Counted from the stretch's first letter, positions 1 through 11,219 are shown. The stretch is DNA of 64,000 nt from Littorina saxatilis (GCF_037325665.1 NC_090254.1:18059723-18123722), one strand, 5' to 3'. Numbers and translations: made by a program. Notes: generated by a model not told the origin, from the letters alone.

Positions 1-558
1 GATGAATAGTTTCAGAGATATGATATTTCAATTTTTTTCCTTCAAGACATACCTGTGACCTTGAAAAAGGTCAAAGGTCACCAAAGCAGACGTCAAAGTG
101 TAGAGGTCACTGGGAGTCACGTTCACATAAAATTTGAGCCCGGTCACTTTTATAGTTTCCGAGAAAAGCCCAACGTTAAGTTGTGTGTTGCCGAACAGAA
201 AAGGCTAGTTATCTCCCTTGTTTTTCTGATAACGTTCGTAAAAGGCTACAGATGTAAATACTTTGATGTAAAGAATAATCCTACAAAGTTTCAATCACAT
301 CCGATGAACTTTGTCAAAGATATAAAATGTCTAATTTTTCCTTTGACGCTGACCTGTGACCTTGAAAAAGGTCAAAGGTCAACGAAACCATCGTTAAAGT
401 GTAGAGGTCATTGGAGGTCACGACTAAACAAAATATGAGCCGGATCGCTTTGATAGTTTCCGAGAAAAGTCCAACGTTAAGGTGGTCGGCCGGCTGGCCG
501 GACGGCCGGCCGGACAGACTAACACTGACCGATTACATAGAGTCACTTTTTCTCAAGT
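1..558 (+). mobile_element. HINE-C copy 1 (Helentron-like non-autonomous element; 5' end off window)
   Basis: This is a dispersed repeat; positions from about 118 to the end match 21041-21488 almost base for base. Its 3' end (about 530-558) is a hairpin in which GAGTCACTT pairs with AAGTGACTC, followed by AAAAA. The body carries two clusters of AGGTCA half-sites: TGACCTTGA at 56-64, a DR1 (AGGTCAAAGGTCA) at 68-80, a second DR1 at 369-381 and a DR4 at 405-420. A GGCCGG-rich stretch lies at about 486-515. It abuts a broken LINE at 559, as if inserted into it. An open frame at 55-438 is not accepted as a gene because it only mirrors the repeat. Assignment to the Helentron group is an inference from end structure. 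Confidence 0.6.
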
Positions 559-1810
559 GACTCAAAAAGAATTATTTCCAATTTTGAATTTGTTGTTATT
601 AAAAATCGGCTCTGCCAATAGTTCGCTATATTTTTCTAATTTAACGTTATCATAAAACTGACCATATGCCTGAAATACGTCAGTCCAAAATGGATTTAAC
701 TTTTTGTTGTGTTTGTTAACATATTGTGGACCATAGTTTTCAAAACAATCTATATTCGGACAATTAGTTAACAGGATTTTGCTCCACTTAGGTTTGTTAT
801 GAAAAACCTTTTTAATCCAAGTCACTTTCAATGAGAAAATAAATGCTTTAATAAATGGAATTCCAATGCCACCTAGTTTTGTATGGCGCACAGCTGTATT
901 CCGTTTGATTTTATCACGTTTGTGGTCCCAGACGAAATCAAAATACTCCATTTGAAGTTGTTTAATTAAATCATTTGGTGGGTTTGGTAACAACAACCAA
1001 AGATAGGTTAATTTGGATAATATTAATTTCAATATTGCTACTCTCCCTAGGGGTGTGATTGATCGTTTTGACCATATGTTGAATAAGATTTTAGTTTCCC
1101 TCATTTTCTCTTTAAAGTTTATATCTGCCATTTCACTAAGGTCATTAGTGAAGAAAATGCCAAGGAGTTTAAATTTAGGTGGGTTCCAAGTCATGTTAGT
1201 GTGAGACATATATTGTTTGGGTGAATTTTTTCTCCTTCCCAACCAGACATTTATTGTTTTTTCGTAATTTAATTTCAAGCCTGATATTTGTTCAAAACTA
1301 TTCAAAGTATCGAACAGTTTTTCGAATGAAGCTTCATCTCCGTTCAGAGTAAATGCTGTATCATCAGCAAATTGACTTATTTTAAACTCTGTATCAGAAA
1401 TCTGTATTCCTTTTATTTCTGTGTCTTCTCTAATTTTACACGCAAGAACCTCAGCACAAAGGATGAATAAATAAGGAGAAATGGGATCCCCTTGACGACA
1501 GCCACGTTTAATGTCAAATTGCCTAGATGTTTTACCATTAACTGTGATGGATGATTTTATATTTTTTTAGAAAGCTGAAATCCATCGACAGATGTCTTCT
1601 TTAAACCCATATTCTTTTAATACTTTGTGCATGAATGACCAGCTGACCGAGTCAAATGCTTTTTCAAAGTCAATTGATACTAGCAATCCTGATTTGTTGT
1701 TAGTGTCCAGGTAGTGAATAATGTCATATACCAAACGTATGTTATCTCCAATGTATCTACCAGCGACAAAACCAGTTTGATCTTCATGTATTAATTGAGG
1801 CAAAACCAAA
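559..1810 (-). mobile_element. L1/Tx1-like LINE fragment, reverse transcriptase to C-terminal part, broken
   Basis: Minus-strand translation gives a non-LTR reverse transcriptase: HEDQTGFVAGRYIGDN and VSIDFEKAFDSVSW near 1640-1800, then RQGDPISPYLF and the catalytic FADD box (SQFADDTAF, about 1370-1390), then the thumb and C-terminal region with LGIFF and PLGRVAILK. The frame carries one in-frame stop near 1565 but is otherwise collinear from 1809 to 562. It is 5'-truncated near 1808 and lost at its 3' side where the HINE-C repeat begins. The wording resembles the L1/Tx1 group of aquatic animals. It lies downstream of TTI1 exon 1982-2072, so it is probably intronic in that gene. Confidence 0.8.
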
Positions 1811-1981
1811 CAGATGGAACTTTCGTTTTCACACAGAACTTACAACCTTTTGTATCTTCATGTCACAGTGTGTGACTCCATTTGTACACACACCTTCCGT
1901 CTTCAATCACGTTGGTCTCATTCGAATAACAAGGTGAATGTTACAATGTGAAAATCTTATGTTATGATGTGAAGATCTTAC

Positions 1982-4900
1982 CAATCCAAGCAAAGCCTTC
2001 ATTCTGTTCCCGTGAGAGAGATTCATCTCCCAGGGTCAGACAAGCCACCTCTGTCCAAACATCCAGGGCTTTCTGTATAAAAATAAGATAAATAAAGTAA
2101 GAAAAGAAATAGATCAGAAAAGAAGAAGACAAAAAGAATTAACAAAAAAGGGCAGCAAAAAGGAATTTGAATATTTTCATTCCCTAAAACCACACACATG
2201 TTCTTTACTTTGTTGCTGTTAAAAATCAATGGCTTCTACCCCATTCTAAAAACATAATTCTATTCCAGCCAGAGCTTTTGTTTACTCCCTGCACCATACA
2301 ATGTTCTCTGGTTCACGCACAGTCAAATAAGGCGGCTTGGGGGAACATCTTCACATGACATAAGAAAAACTAACACAGAATAACTGATGACCCTGCTTGC
2401 TGTCTCCTATCACGACTTTGAGCATAGCTGTGGAAATGCCTGGCAACAAACCGGCAAAGCGACTTCCATGTTGCCACCACTCCTCCTTGTGTTCTGAAAA
2501 AAAGAAAAACATGACTAATACAAGAGAAAGAAGGGGCACACCAGCACTGACACAGGTATCCACAAAGACAAAAGAATCCACAAACATTTATCTACAGACA
2601 CAGTTAGCTCAAGAGACACATGTACAGACACAGACACCCACAGACACATCCTTCTGTACAAAAAATCAACAAAAAGCTCCCATAGACTCATACACAGAAA
2701 CACATAGAAACATGAATACAGACACCTGAAACATACAATTACACACTCATAGGTACAGATACATACAACTACATGAGGTTATACCCCCCTATAAAGATGT
2801 GCACAATGACATGAGGTTAGACCCCCCCTTCAATTGTTTTCTCTCTTGTAATTCTTGACTAAACCAACTACAAAATAATTTAACAAAAGTTATTCTGTGT
2901 ACTTTTTCTTATATCTTGTGTCTGTACGTATGCCTTTTGAGGATGAAAGTTGCTTGATCATTTCATTACTTGTAATTCTCTCAGGTGCCATTGTTCATTT
3001 TATTTTGTGTGACCTACATATTAATCAAATAACTCCCCCGAAATCCGCATATGCTGCCTGATGCCTGAATGGCGGGGTAAAAATGGTAATACATGTACAT
3101 TTAAAAATACACTTGTGCAAAAAACATGAGTGAACGAGGGAGTTTCAGCCCATGAACGAAGCAGAAGAAGAATAATCAAATAAAATGAGGATCAAGCAAC
3201 ATAAAATCCCTCGCTTACTGTAAGTTCGTTTCTGCATCAGCACCAGCAGAGTGTCCATGGCCTGAGAACGCAGACTGCGAGAGGTCTTGGTATCAGACAC
3301 AAAGGCCACCAGCTGTGACACCACGCTCCCAAGTCTTGCTATGTTGCTTGGAACGTATACTTCATGCAGCACTCTGAAAGATCCAAGCAGCACTGTCAAT
3401 ATTTTGAAATGAAATCTATTCATATTTGAAATCAAGACTCTACAGACTGAAGACAGGTGTGTCAAAATGAAATGTGTTTACAGGGGAACCCCCCAATTTA
3501 AGACTCCCTCCCTTTTAGGACCCTGTTTTCTCAGACTTTCTGTTCATAACCTCTGTAAATTTACCCCCATTTTAAGACGCCCTCCTTTTTAAAACCTGAT
3601 TTTCTCAGATTTGTGCAATTTTGGAGGTGGTAAAAGGGGCGTTTCACTGTACTAAAATTGGAAGGAATTCTTACAATGCTTTCTCCCTCATAGTCCTTGT
3701 TGTCTGCCATAGTGAGATCTGAGAAACAAAGGGACGTAAGCGCTCTAAATGCACACAACATGTGCTACAAGAGTTAGTGAGAGTTAAGCGTCACCAATCT
3801 CATAGCACCTGAGAGAATAACAAGCATTATAATGAACAAGTAAGGATAAATAATACATGCACTAATGAAGTACATAGAAACTGACAACACAAAAGGCTAA
3901 TTGGTGCTGTTGTATAGGAGCAATGGAAATCAAAGGTTTATAAATGAAACCATGAGCTTACTCATCAGAAGATTTTGTGATCAGTGTACAGAGCGCCTGA
4001 ACTACTGCCATCTTCTCCTCCTCCGACAAACATCTTGGTGCCATGCTATCTAAAACAACAAAACATCCGAATTACGTGAAGTAAGCTCCCCCGAATTCGG
4101 CGTATGCTGCCTGAATGGCAGGGTAAAAATGGTCATACACGTAAAAATCCACTCGTGAGTGAACGTGGGAGTTAAAGCCCATGAATGAAGAAGAAGAAGA
4201 AGGGATGTAAACGATTCATTTTGTCAGTATGCATGAAGGTGTGTGGGAGTCTGTCTGTCTGTTTATCTGATCAACCAGTATGCTGTGTCGTGTTCTGCAG
4301 TCCAGAGGTAGAATTGCATACATGTTCCCTGCTTCCATATTGAAGACTTGATTGAAATCAGTTTGATGGAATAAGTGAAGATGTAAGGCCAAAAAAAAAA
4401 ATTGTCTGTTTCTGGTAACATGGCTAAAAAAAATAGGGTCGGTAGGTAGGGATTTTTTAATATTTTTTTTTACCCCAAATGTAGACCAATAAAACTAACT
4501 TTAAAAATCGCGCAAAGAGACTGGATTCACTATACATAGAGACAAGACACTCAACACATTTACAAATCGTCAGCGGACTTTCGTTTTCACACGTTTTTGT
4601 TGTTCATTTTCTCACCCTGTCAAAAAAAAAAAAAAAAATTTTTGAGTTTGGAAAAAAAAGTTTAGGGTCGGCGCCGAAATTTAGGGTCGGTCGGGTGACC
4701 AGAAACAGACAATTTTTTTTTGTGGCCTAATCCCAAGAAAAATGACTTTGAAGATAATTACATGAAACACGTGCATGCAAAGCATGATAACTGTTTTGAA
4801 ATTTGAAACAAGTCGCGTAAGGCGAAAATACAATATTTAGTCAAGTAGCTGCCATTTTTCAGCAAGACCGTATACTCGTAGCATCGTCAGTCCACCGCTC

Positions 4901-6472
4901 ATGGCAAAGGCAGTGAAATTGACAAGAAGAGCGGGGTAGTAGTTGCGCTAAGAAGGATAGCACGCTTTTCTGTACCTCTCTTTGTTTTAACTTTCTGAGC
5001 GTGTTTTTAATCCAAACATATCATATCTATATGTTTTTGGAATCAGGAACCGACAAGGAATAAGATGAAAGTGTTTTTAAATTGATTTGGACAATTTAAT
5101 TTTGATAATAATTTTTATATATTTAATTTTCAGAGCTTGTTTTTAATCCGAATATAACATATTTATATGTTTTTGGAATCAGCAAATGATGGAGAATAAG
5201 ATAAACGTAAATTTGGATCGTTTTATAAATTTTTATTTTTTTTTACAATTTTCAGATTTTTAATGACCAAAGTCATTAATTAATTTTTAAGCCACCAAGC
5301 TGAAATGCAATACCGAACCCCGGGCTTCGTCGAAGATTACTTGACCAAAATTTCAACCAATTTGGTTGAAAAATGAGGGCGTGACAGTGCCGCCTCAACT
5401 TTCACGAAAAGCCGGATATGACGTCATCAAAGACATTTATCAAAAAAATGAAAAAAACGTTCGGGGATTTCATACCCAGGAACTCTCATGTCAAATTTCA
5501 TAAAGATCGGTCCAGTAGTTTAGTCTGAATCGCTCTACACACACACACAGACAGACACACACACACACGCACATACACCACGACCCTCGTTTCGATTCCC
5601 CCTCGATGTTAAAATATTTAGTCAAAACTTGACTAAATATAAAAAAGAGGGAGTCTTAAAATGGGGGTGGTTTTACAGAGGTTATGAACAGAAAGTCTGA
5701 GAAAACAGGGTCTTAAAGGAGGGAGTCTTAAATTGGGGGTCTTAAAAGGGGGGTCCACTTTGCTGACTTAGACGAAAGTCATCAAAACAACTTACTTGTT
5801 TTATCAAAGAACATGAGGTTTGTCAGGATAGAGAAGAGATCCATAAAGACAGCTTTATTGTGCAGAAGTGACTTGCTGAGAAGAACGTTCAATGCTTGGC
5901 AGGTTTCTATCAGCACCTGCTCTGGTCTGAAAATGAATACAGCGAACGATGATTGTACAGTATTCCTCATGTATGTCTTCAAGACCTCGACCGATTCAAA
6001 TTCAAATTCAAGACGCAATATTACATGTTCAAGTACAATGCAAATAACAACGGGATAACATTAATGTGCTCAATTAAATAACAACAATCATCTAAAACAG
6101 CTTCACAATGACATGCATTTTCATCTTTTTTTATTATACCTACAGACAAATTGGAAATCGGTGGACTGCCGACATTTCAAATCTAAGACTTACACAAAAA
6201 CAACAAAAAAGAAACGAGTGATTTATGGAATATGTTTAATTCAAATCAAATTTTAAAACAGTCTTTGTCAAAATGATGTTCACTTACAGGGACTGGCTGG
6301 TACACTGCATAAGCACAGTTCTGAGAGGGAAAATGAGAAACTGTTGAAGCCCTTGTACGACCTCATCGTCAAATGATCTCATTTCCACGGTGATGGCCTG
6401 GACATGCTTGGTGCTGGGTGATTGCACCAGCTGCATGCACAGAGGTCGCACACAGCTCAAGGCTGCTTTCAT
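1982..6472 (-). CDS. TTI1: TELO2-interacting protein 1 (TTI1), N-terminal exons; gene continues beyond the left edge
   Basis: TTI1 is a HEAT-repeat scaffold that with TELO2 and TTI2 forms the TTT complex, which matures PIKK kinases such as mTOR, ATM and ATR. Six coding exons on the minus strand join in frame: 6472-6288, 5926-5796, 4049-3962, 3373-3219, 2493-2375 and 2072-1982 (256 codons plus one base). Each has AG before it and GT after it. Landmarks that match the vertebrate protein as I remember it are VRPLCMQL, LQQFLIFPLRTVL, SEEEKMAVVQALCTL, YVPSNIARLG, FAGLLPGISTAMLKVVIGD and SKQGHQ. The start is the Met at 6472, six codons before the conserved VRP. An AG at 6489-6490 suggests an upstream 5' exon, so a few more N-terminal residues are possible. 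The donor at 2374 (GTTAGT) is the least certain junction. The remaining two thirds of the protein should lie to the left. Introns hold HINE-A, MITE and TA-MITE copies. Confidence 0.85.
3481..3605. repeat. TA-MITE related fragment (GGAACCCCC / GGGGGTTC family)
   Basis: The stretch reads GGGGAACCCCCC, then phrases shared with 5643-5757, 10208-10330 and 35632-35824: 'gggagtctta', 'cagaaagtct' and 'ttttacagaggttatgaac' in one orientation or the other. It is one of four copies of the same short transposon family and lies in a TTI1 intron. No clean ends are visible here. Confidence 0.55.
4387..4727. mobile_element. PIF/Harbinger-like MITE, TAA target duplication (copy 1)
   Basis: A 341-bp element with terminal inverted repeats that begin GGCCAAAAAAA and, after an A/T stretch, share TTGTCTGTTTCTGG. 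Both sides are flanked by a direct TAA (4384-4386 and 4728-4730). The inner part repeats 'tagggtcgg' near each end. The 3-bp TAA duplication and GGCC ends suggest the PIF/Harbinger superfamily; this is an inference because no transposase is present. A related copy is at 20898-21716. Confidence 0.65.
4807..5647 (+). mobile_element. HINE-A copy 1 (Helentron-like non-autonomous element, complete)
   Basis: A complete copy of a repeat of about 840-920 bp. The 5' end is AACAAGTCGCGTAAGG; 20-odd bases in comes the subterminal motif ATTTAGTCAAG; the 3' end is a hairpin in which ATTTAGTCAA pairs with TTGACTAAAT across a short loop, followed by TAAAAAA. A CA microsatellite (5536-5580) sits just before the hairpin. 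The centre carries the palindrome TGACGTCA (about 5419-5426). No target duplication is evident. 45884-46764 and 56801-57719 are full copies in the opposite orientation. It lies in the TTI1 intron between exons 5796 and 4049. Confidence 0.7.
5643..5757. repeat. TA-MITE related fragment
   Basis: Repeats 'gggagtctta', 'ttttacagaggttatgaac' and 'cagaaagtct', as at 3481-3605 but in the opposite orientation, ending in GGGGGGTCC. It directly abuts the end of HINE-A copy 1, which suggests that HINE-A inserted beside or into it. Confidence 0.5.
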
Positions 6473-6964
6473 TGCCTCAGACTCCACCCTGAAATTACCA
6501 ACCATCAAATTAACAGTTGGCCAAACGTGCCATCTATTTTTAGACCTGATTGAAACTGTGCTCAGTGGAATCCCCTTTTGTTGTCGATCACGAATCCCAC
6601 TTTAAGAACTCTAAAAAATTTGAGCTAGTGTTACCCTTACTTGAGCAAAAGGGGTCTAATTTTGAAACAAAGAAGTTGATTAATTTGCATTTCCTGGCGG
6701 CTTTTATCATGATGTCAGGGAAAGCGCTAGGTGCATATTTTCTGCCCTGCCTGAGACTGATGTTGGTCAAGTGGTTATATATTTGTTGCATACTGCACCA
6801 ATCACATTAGTGACAATTCTGGAGGTTTTCCTAAATGAGTAAATAACGTTATTGAAGATCATTTAATTTAAGCAAATAAAAATAAATGGAGTGGCTCGGG
6901 AACCGGCAGTCACCAGTATCTCACAAAATAGACCTTGCTATTTTCCCCCTACCTGTCATGCTGC

Positions 6965-7035
6965 CTTCTTAGCTCAATCGGTAGCGAAATGCGCTAGAGT
7001 TCATGAGGTCGCAAGTTCGAGCATTGCCGGAGTCT
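6965..7035 (+). repeat. tRNA-like SINE head or degenerate tRNA
   Basis: The sequence has a box-A-like TTAGCTCAATCGGTAGC and a box-B-like GGTCGCAAGTTCGAGCA at normal tRNA spacing, followed by TTTTTT. The acceptor-stem arms do not pair, so this is a tRNA-derived SINE head or tRNA relic and not a working tRNA. No SINE body is recognisable after it. Confidence 0.5.
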
Positions 7036-7489
7036 TTTTTAATTTTTTTAATTTTTATTTTTCAAAAATCTTTTTTTACTTATTTTCCCCCCTCTTAACT
7101 TTCCTTACTTTTACTTTGCTCTATTTATCTTTATTCCTAAGCATTATGGTGATCGAACTGAGATTGCAACAACAAAGTAGCTTACGAGTCACTCAGTGAT
7201 TCGGCATTGCCCAGATCACTCACACTGAATTCGTCCGCGAACCAAGCAACGTGTGTCACTGGTCCTGAGGCTAGACTGAAGCAGCATTACTACCATTAGT
7301 TAAACAAAATGCAGTAAATAAATAAATAACATGGAAACTGACCAACAACAAAAAAGAAAACATGTTTCATTTATGGCAAAACATAAATCTACTTCGCATC
7401 GAGATACTTCGACAGAATCTCTGACACCTGCGAACGAACCACATATCTTGCTACGGTCATTCACTCATCAGTGATCGCGCTGTTTATTT

Positions 7490-7685
7490 ATTTATTTATT
7501 TATTTATTTACGAGGATTTATATCGCGCACGTATCTCACCACACAAGGCGACTCAAGGCGCATGTTACCTATTAATGCCGTGTGAGATGGAATTTTTTAC
7601 ACAATATATCACGCATTCACATCGGCCAGTAGATCGACTGCCTTTAGGCGCTGCATCCACCTATTGCTGAAATACATGTCTTTCT
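7490..7685 (-). repeat. SINE 3' fragment (same family as 26360-26882)
   Basis: The minus strand carries the SINE 3' half. The shared phrases on the plus strand are 'atttatatcgcgcac', 'gccgtgtgagatggaa', 'tttacacaatatatcacg' and 'cacatcggccag'. The tRNA head and central domain are missing, and an ATTT tetranucleotide run (about 7480-7510) marks the tail end. It is more diverged than the two long copies. Confidence 0.65.
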
Positions 7686-7802
7686 GAATCCAAAACTGAT
7701 TATTATTAATCTTTCTCCACAGTTATTTGAATTGAACAGCGATTAGAAACTCCTACACAAACACAAAATCACGATTTACAGGGTGAGCAGTCATGTGAGT
7801 GC

Positions 7803-7866
7803 TGGTTCCCGAGACTAGGGGCTCAAGCACTGACTCGCCGGTGCTTGAGCCCAAAGGCTTGGGAAC
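7803..7866. repeat. short foldback hairpin
   Basis: GGTTCCCGAG...GGGCTCAAGCAC is followed, after about 10 bases, by its imperfect reverse complement GTGCTTGAGCCC...GGGAACC. Arms are about 27 bp. It directly precedes the terminal repeat of the element at 7874. Confidence 0.6.
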
Positions 7867-7873
7867 CGACTCG

Positions 7874-8488
7874 CCGGTGTGACGATTTCATCTTTCGCCC
7901 GTGTTCATATTTCCCCCTCGATATATACTCAAGACTGAAATGTTGTTTCCTGGTAAAATTAAGAAGTGAAATTATTTATGGACGAAAAGCATGTCAGTTT
8001 TTTGCATGTGAAGAAAATTGGTGGTGAAATTTTATAGATTTCACCCCCAAAATCGATTTCTTCGAAAACGTGTATTGAGTGGATACGTCCCTTGAATAGA
8101 CCCTATCGGTATTCCAAGCTCTCGTAATCTCTCGCAAACTTCAGAGCACTATAGCAAAGCATGTGGTACAGCGATCTCGTGCGAGCAGCACAAGCCAAGG
8201 TTTGAAGTTCTCGCGATGTTCAAAGCATAACAAAGAGCGTGTCTCGCGAGAGCTGCTCAGATACCGAAAAGGTCTATAAGAAGGGAAACATTTTAGGATT
8301 AATCAAATTTCTAAGTTAAATACAAACAAATTGGTTGGACAAATTTGGTCCCATGAATGTAAGGTACACATAGTCGCTCATCAGTACTATCAAAGTTTTT
8401 TTGTTTTGTTCAGTGTGGAGTTTATACTAAATCAACGAGGCCAAGAATCGAAATATGACCACGGCGAAAGATAAAATCGTCACACCGG
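7874..8488. mobile_element. Non-autonomous DNA transposon with ~38-bp terminal inverted repeats
   Basis: The left end reads CCGGTGTGACGATTTCATC and the right end is its reverse complement with one or two changes, and the similarity extends about 38 bp inward (through TTTCGCC). Length is 615 bp. No coding frame is credible inside. The superfamily is not assigned because no target duplication is clear. Confidence 0.6.
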
Positions 8489-9475
8489 ACCTCCAGCCAC
8501 TACCAAAAATAAAACCAGCATAAATAAAAATAAAAGTCTAGCTGTTCAGCACAACAACGCGGTAATGAGAAACCATGTAGAAACCACAAAGAATCCCACG
8601 CCTTTCCTGGTACCAGGAAAACACCCACAGAAAGTGCAACTCCAGGAATGTACCTACTTTGATGGTATGGAATGAGGTCAATTTTGCCTCACTTTCAAGA
8701 AGTATCTGAACTACATGTGGAGCCGTTGAAGGAAATGTACATGGGAAACATTTCTTCGATCATACATATTCGACTTTCAGGACTAAAGTGGCCAATCAAA
8801 TACTCCCCACAGTTTACAGGAAAGGTTTTTAACCCTAAACTGTATGGAAACAGTATTCTTCACTCGACATCGATGTCTCAGTCTTTCGTTTTCTGTTCAA
8901 CTTTCATGTACTTGTCTTGATCGATCTTTTGTTATCCTTTAATGATGTCAGCAGTCACAAAGTCAGTTCATGTAACAATAGCATTTACTTTACAATTCGT
9001 CAGATTAAAACGACAGCATCGACGCCGAAAACTTACATTTCGTTTGTCAACACAATGCCCACGGATCAGCACAAAATCGTACTGGGAGGCGCCATGACAG
9101 CCCACAGGAGTAATCTCCCCGAAAACGACTTCATACTTCAGTTTTTGTCTTCTGTACTCCGACACAGCCTGGAATGTCCACAAACCAGACTACCTAATCA
9201 ACCTGTACATCAACAACACTTAAAACCCCAACACATAATAATCATTTTTTAGACAGAGTATAGACATAATTGGGAAAATGGAGCTGATGAAGATGTTCTT
9301 TTCATTATGCTCCCAAGAATCTAGACTTACACTTACAGTCAAGCAGTTCAAGCAAGTTTCTGTGCACGAATAGGAAAATGTGTGATGAAATCTATGCTTT
9401 TTCTTCCTAATAATGGCTCACAGACAAGGGCCACAGGAAACATCAGCCCAGCAGATCTGGTGAAAATGAGAGAGA
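8489..9475. other. Unannotated stretch with a possible TTI1 5' noncoding exon
   Basis: No coding region is recognised. On the minus strand a moderately GC-rich segment (about 9180-9037) ends in AAAT|GTAAGT, a perfect donor, and could be a noncoding first exon of TTI1, whose first coding exon has an acceptor at 6489-6490. Its only ATG opens a frame of nine codons, so it would be untranslated. This is a weak inference; the rest of the stretch shows nothing. Confidence 0.2.
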
Positions 9476-10066
9476 AACAAGTCGTGTAAAGCGACATTTA
9501 AACATTTGTTCAACCCGTCGAACTCACAGAATGAAATTAACACACTGCATTTTTTTTTCATAATAATAATTCTCTTTATTTATATAGCGCCTTATCCGAA
9601 GTTCAAAGCGCTTTTACCAAAACAGTATAGTTATATAGCTTTGTCGATTTCTCGAGGCCATGAGCCATAAAAGCTCTTTCACGAAAAAAGCGTACAGAAC
9701 GTGACAAGCCAGTATAGCGCTTGCGCTTAGCAGGAAAGCGCACTTTTCGTTATTCTTTTTAACTTCCTGAGCTTGTTTTTAAACCAAACATAACATATCT
9801 ATGTTTTTGCAATCCGGAAATGATAAAGAATAAGATGGAATGATTTTTGGAGCGATTACTAACATTCGAATTTTAATTAGAATATTCAGATTTTTAAATG
9901 ACCAAATTGATTAATTAATTTTTAAGCTTCCAAGCTGAAATGCAATCCCATAGTCCAGGCTTCGTTGAAGATTGCTTGACTAAACTTTCAGTCAATTTGA
10001 TAAAAAAAAAAAAAAAGGAGGGTGTGACAGTGCCGCCTCAACTTGAACAAAAAGCCGGGGGCCTCA
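9476..10066 (+). mobile_element. HINE-A copy 2, old and 3'-truncated
   Basis: It begins AACAAGTCGTGTAAAGCG, matching the 5' end of HINE-A with several changes, and follows the same order of internal phrases ('gagcttgtttttaa', 'ttaattaatttttaagc', 'aagctgaaatgcaat', 'gtgacagtgccgcctcaact'). It lacks the microsatellite and the 3' hairpin. A SINE-tail-like segment (9559-9660, 'tttatatagcgccttatcc') is inserted in it. Confidence 0.6.
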
Positions 10067-10169
10067 GACTGAACATCAATAATAAGCTTCTGGTAAACGT
10101 TATGATGGAAAAAAAACTTTAACACAATTTAGAAAACATGGTTAGAAACCCAGGTAGCTCTGACATGGT

Positions 10170-10345
10170 CACTCCGCCCCCCCCCCCCCCCCCCTCCCTA
10201 TAGAATATATAGTGGAACCCCCATTCAACAATCATTAAAGTCTTAAAATGTGGGTAAATTTACAGGTTATAAAAAGAAATCCTTGAGAAAACGGTCTTAA
10301 ACATGAAGGGTTCATCAGGGGATTCTGCTGTATTGTGAAAATTCA
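10170..10345. repeat. Poly-C tract and TA-MITE fragment
   Basis: A C homopolymer of about 20 (10175-10194) is followed by GTGGAACCCCC and a diverged copy of the TA-MITE family ('agtcttaaaatg', 'gagaaaac', 'ggtcttaaa'). Ends are not clear. Confidence 0.5.
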
Positions 10346-10395
10346 GGATATGCTAAGAGCAAATGTCTTCCAGTTCCATTTCAGGATCTCCTGCT

Positions 10396-10540
10396 CCCCT
10401 GTCAGGATCGTCCATATACCTGTAATTGATATTGCCTTGTTCCCTGTCAGGATCGTTCATACCTGTTATTGATAATGCCTTGTTCCCTGTCAGGATCGTC
10501 CATACCTGTAATTGATATTGCCTTGATTTTCACAATAAGA
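10396..10540. repeat. Minisatellite, ~3 copies of a ~45-bp unit
   Basis: Three successive copies share CCTGTCAGGATCGT, CATACCTGT and ATTGATATTGCCTTG, starting near 10398, 10445 and 10488. The copies differ at a few positions. Confidence 0.75.
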
Positions 10541-10616
10541 ATTACAACAAAAATAAAAATCGTGTACCGCGCAATGTAGACAATAAAAACAAGAACTCGG
10601 TGTAAACAGGTAAGCA

Positions 10617-10797
10617 TTGAATCCTTTCTGTGTGGGTGCAGTTTATTTAGGTCCATGATTCATTGTTATGGCTTTTTCTTCTGTGTGGGTGCAGTTTATT
10701 TAGGCATGCTGTCCATGATTCATTGTTATGGCTTTTTCTTCGGTGTGGGTGCAGTTTATTTTGGCATGCTGTCCATGATTCATTGTAATGGCCAAAA
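10617..10797. repeat. Minisatellite, ~3 copies of a ~62-bp unit
   Basis: Three copies contain GTGTGGGTGCAGTTTATTT, CCATGATTCATTGT and TATGGCTTTTTCTTC. Each unit carries TTTATTT, which is AATAAA on the minus strand. The first copy lacks a few bases (GCATGCT). Confidence 0.8.
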
Positions 10798-11097
10798 TGT
10801 TGAGTGTTAATGTCCAATGTTGTTTTTGTGATACATGAATTTGTGCTGTCCTGAGACTTCTACTTGGCGGTGAATATATAAAAAGGTTTTTATTGACAAT
10901 AGCATTTCAAAGTTTCTACCTGTTTGAGATGTCAGAAGTGTGATAACTAATTGACTGAGATGGAAAACCTTTTAAAATAATGAAATGATTGTGAGCTTGA
11001 TCCATCCATTAGGTTTTGAAACGTCTGTGATTTGCTTGTGGCAAAACAAATTGTAAAAATGCACAGCCGTACAGGAGAACAGCAATCAAGACACAGA

Positions 11098-11101
<4 letters not shown>

Positions 11102-11162
<61 letters not shown>

Positions 11163-11219
11163 GGAGAGAGAGAGAGAGACGGAGGGAGGGAGAGGGAGAG
11201 GGAGAGACACACACACACA
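11102..11219. repeat. GA microsatellite with short CA tail
   Basis: A nearly pure (GA)n from 11102 to about 11180, then GGGA-type interruptions and a short (AC)n. Apparent serine/leucine or arginine/glutamate reading frames across it are artefacts of the repeat. Confidence 0.95.

Noticed and set aside
55-438. 127-codon plus-strand frame, repeated at 21041-21367
   Set aside because: The frame lies wholly in HINE-C, crosses the AGGTCA clusters and resembles no protein; shared frame follows from the repeat.
3667-3712. Exon-like segment on the minus strand with AG and GT flanks (MADNKDYEGESI frame)
   Set aside because: TTI1 exons 4049-3962 and 3373-3219 join directly in frame and match the conserved order without it.
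6965-7035. A functional tRNA gene
   Set aside because: The acceptor arms do not pair and the anticodon arm is irregular; best read as a SINE head or relic.
10396-10797. CRISPR-like array
   Set aside because: Units are contiguous tandem repeats without spacers of constant length, in an animal genome.
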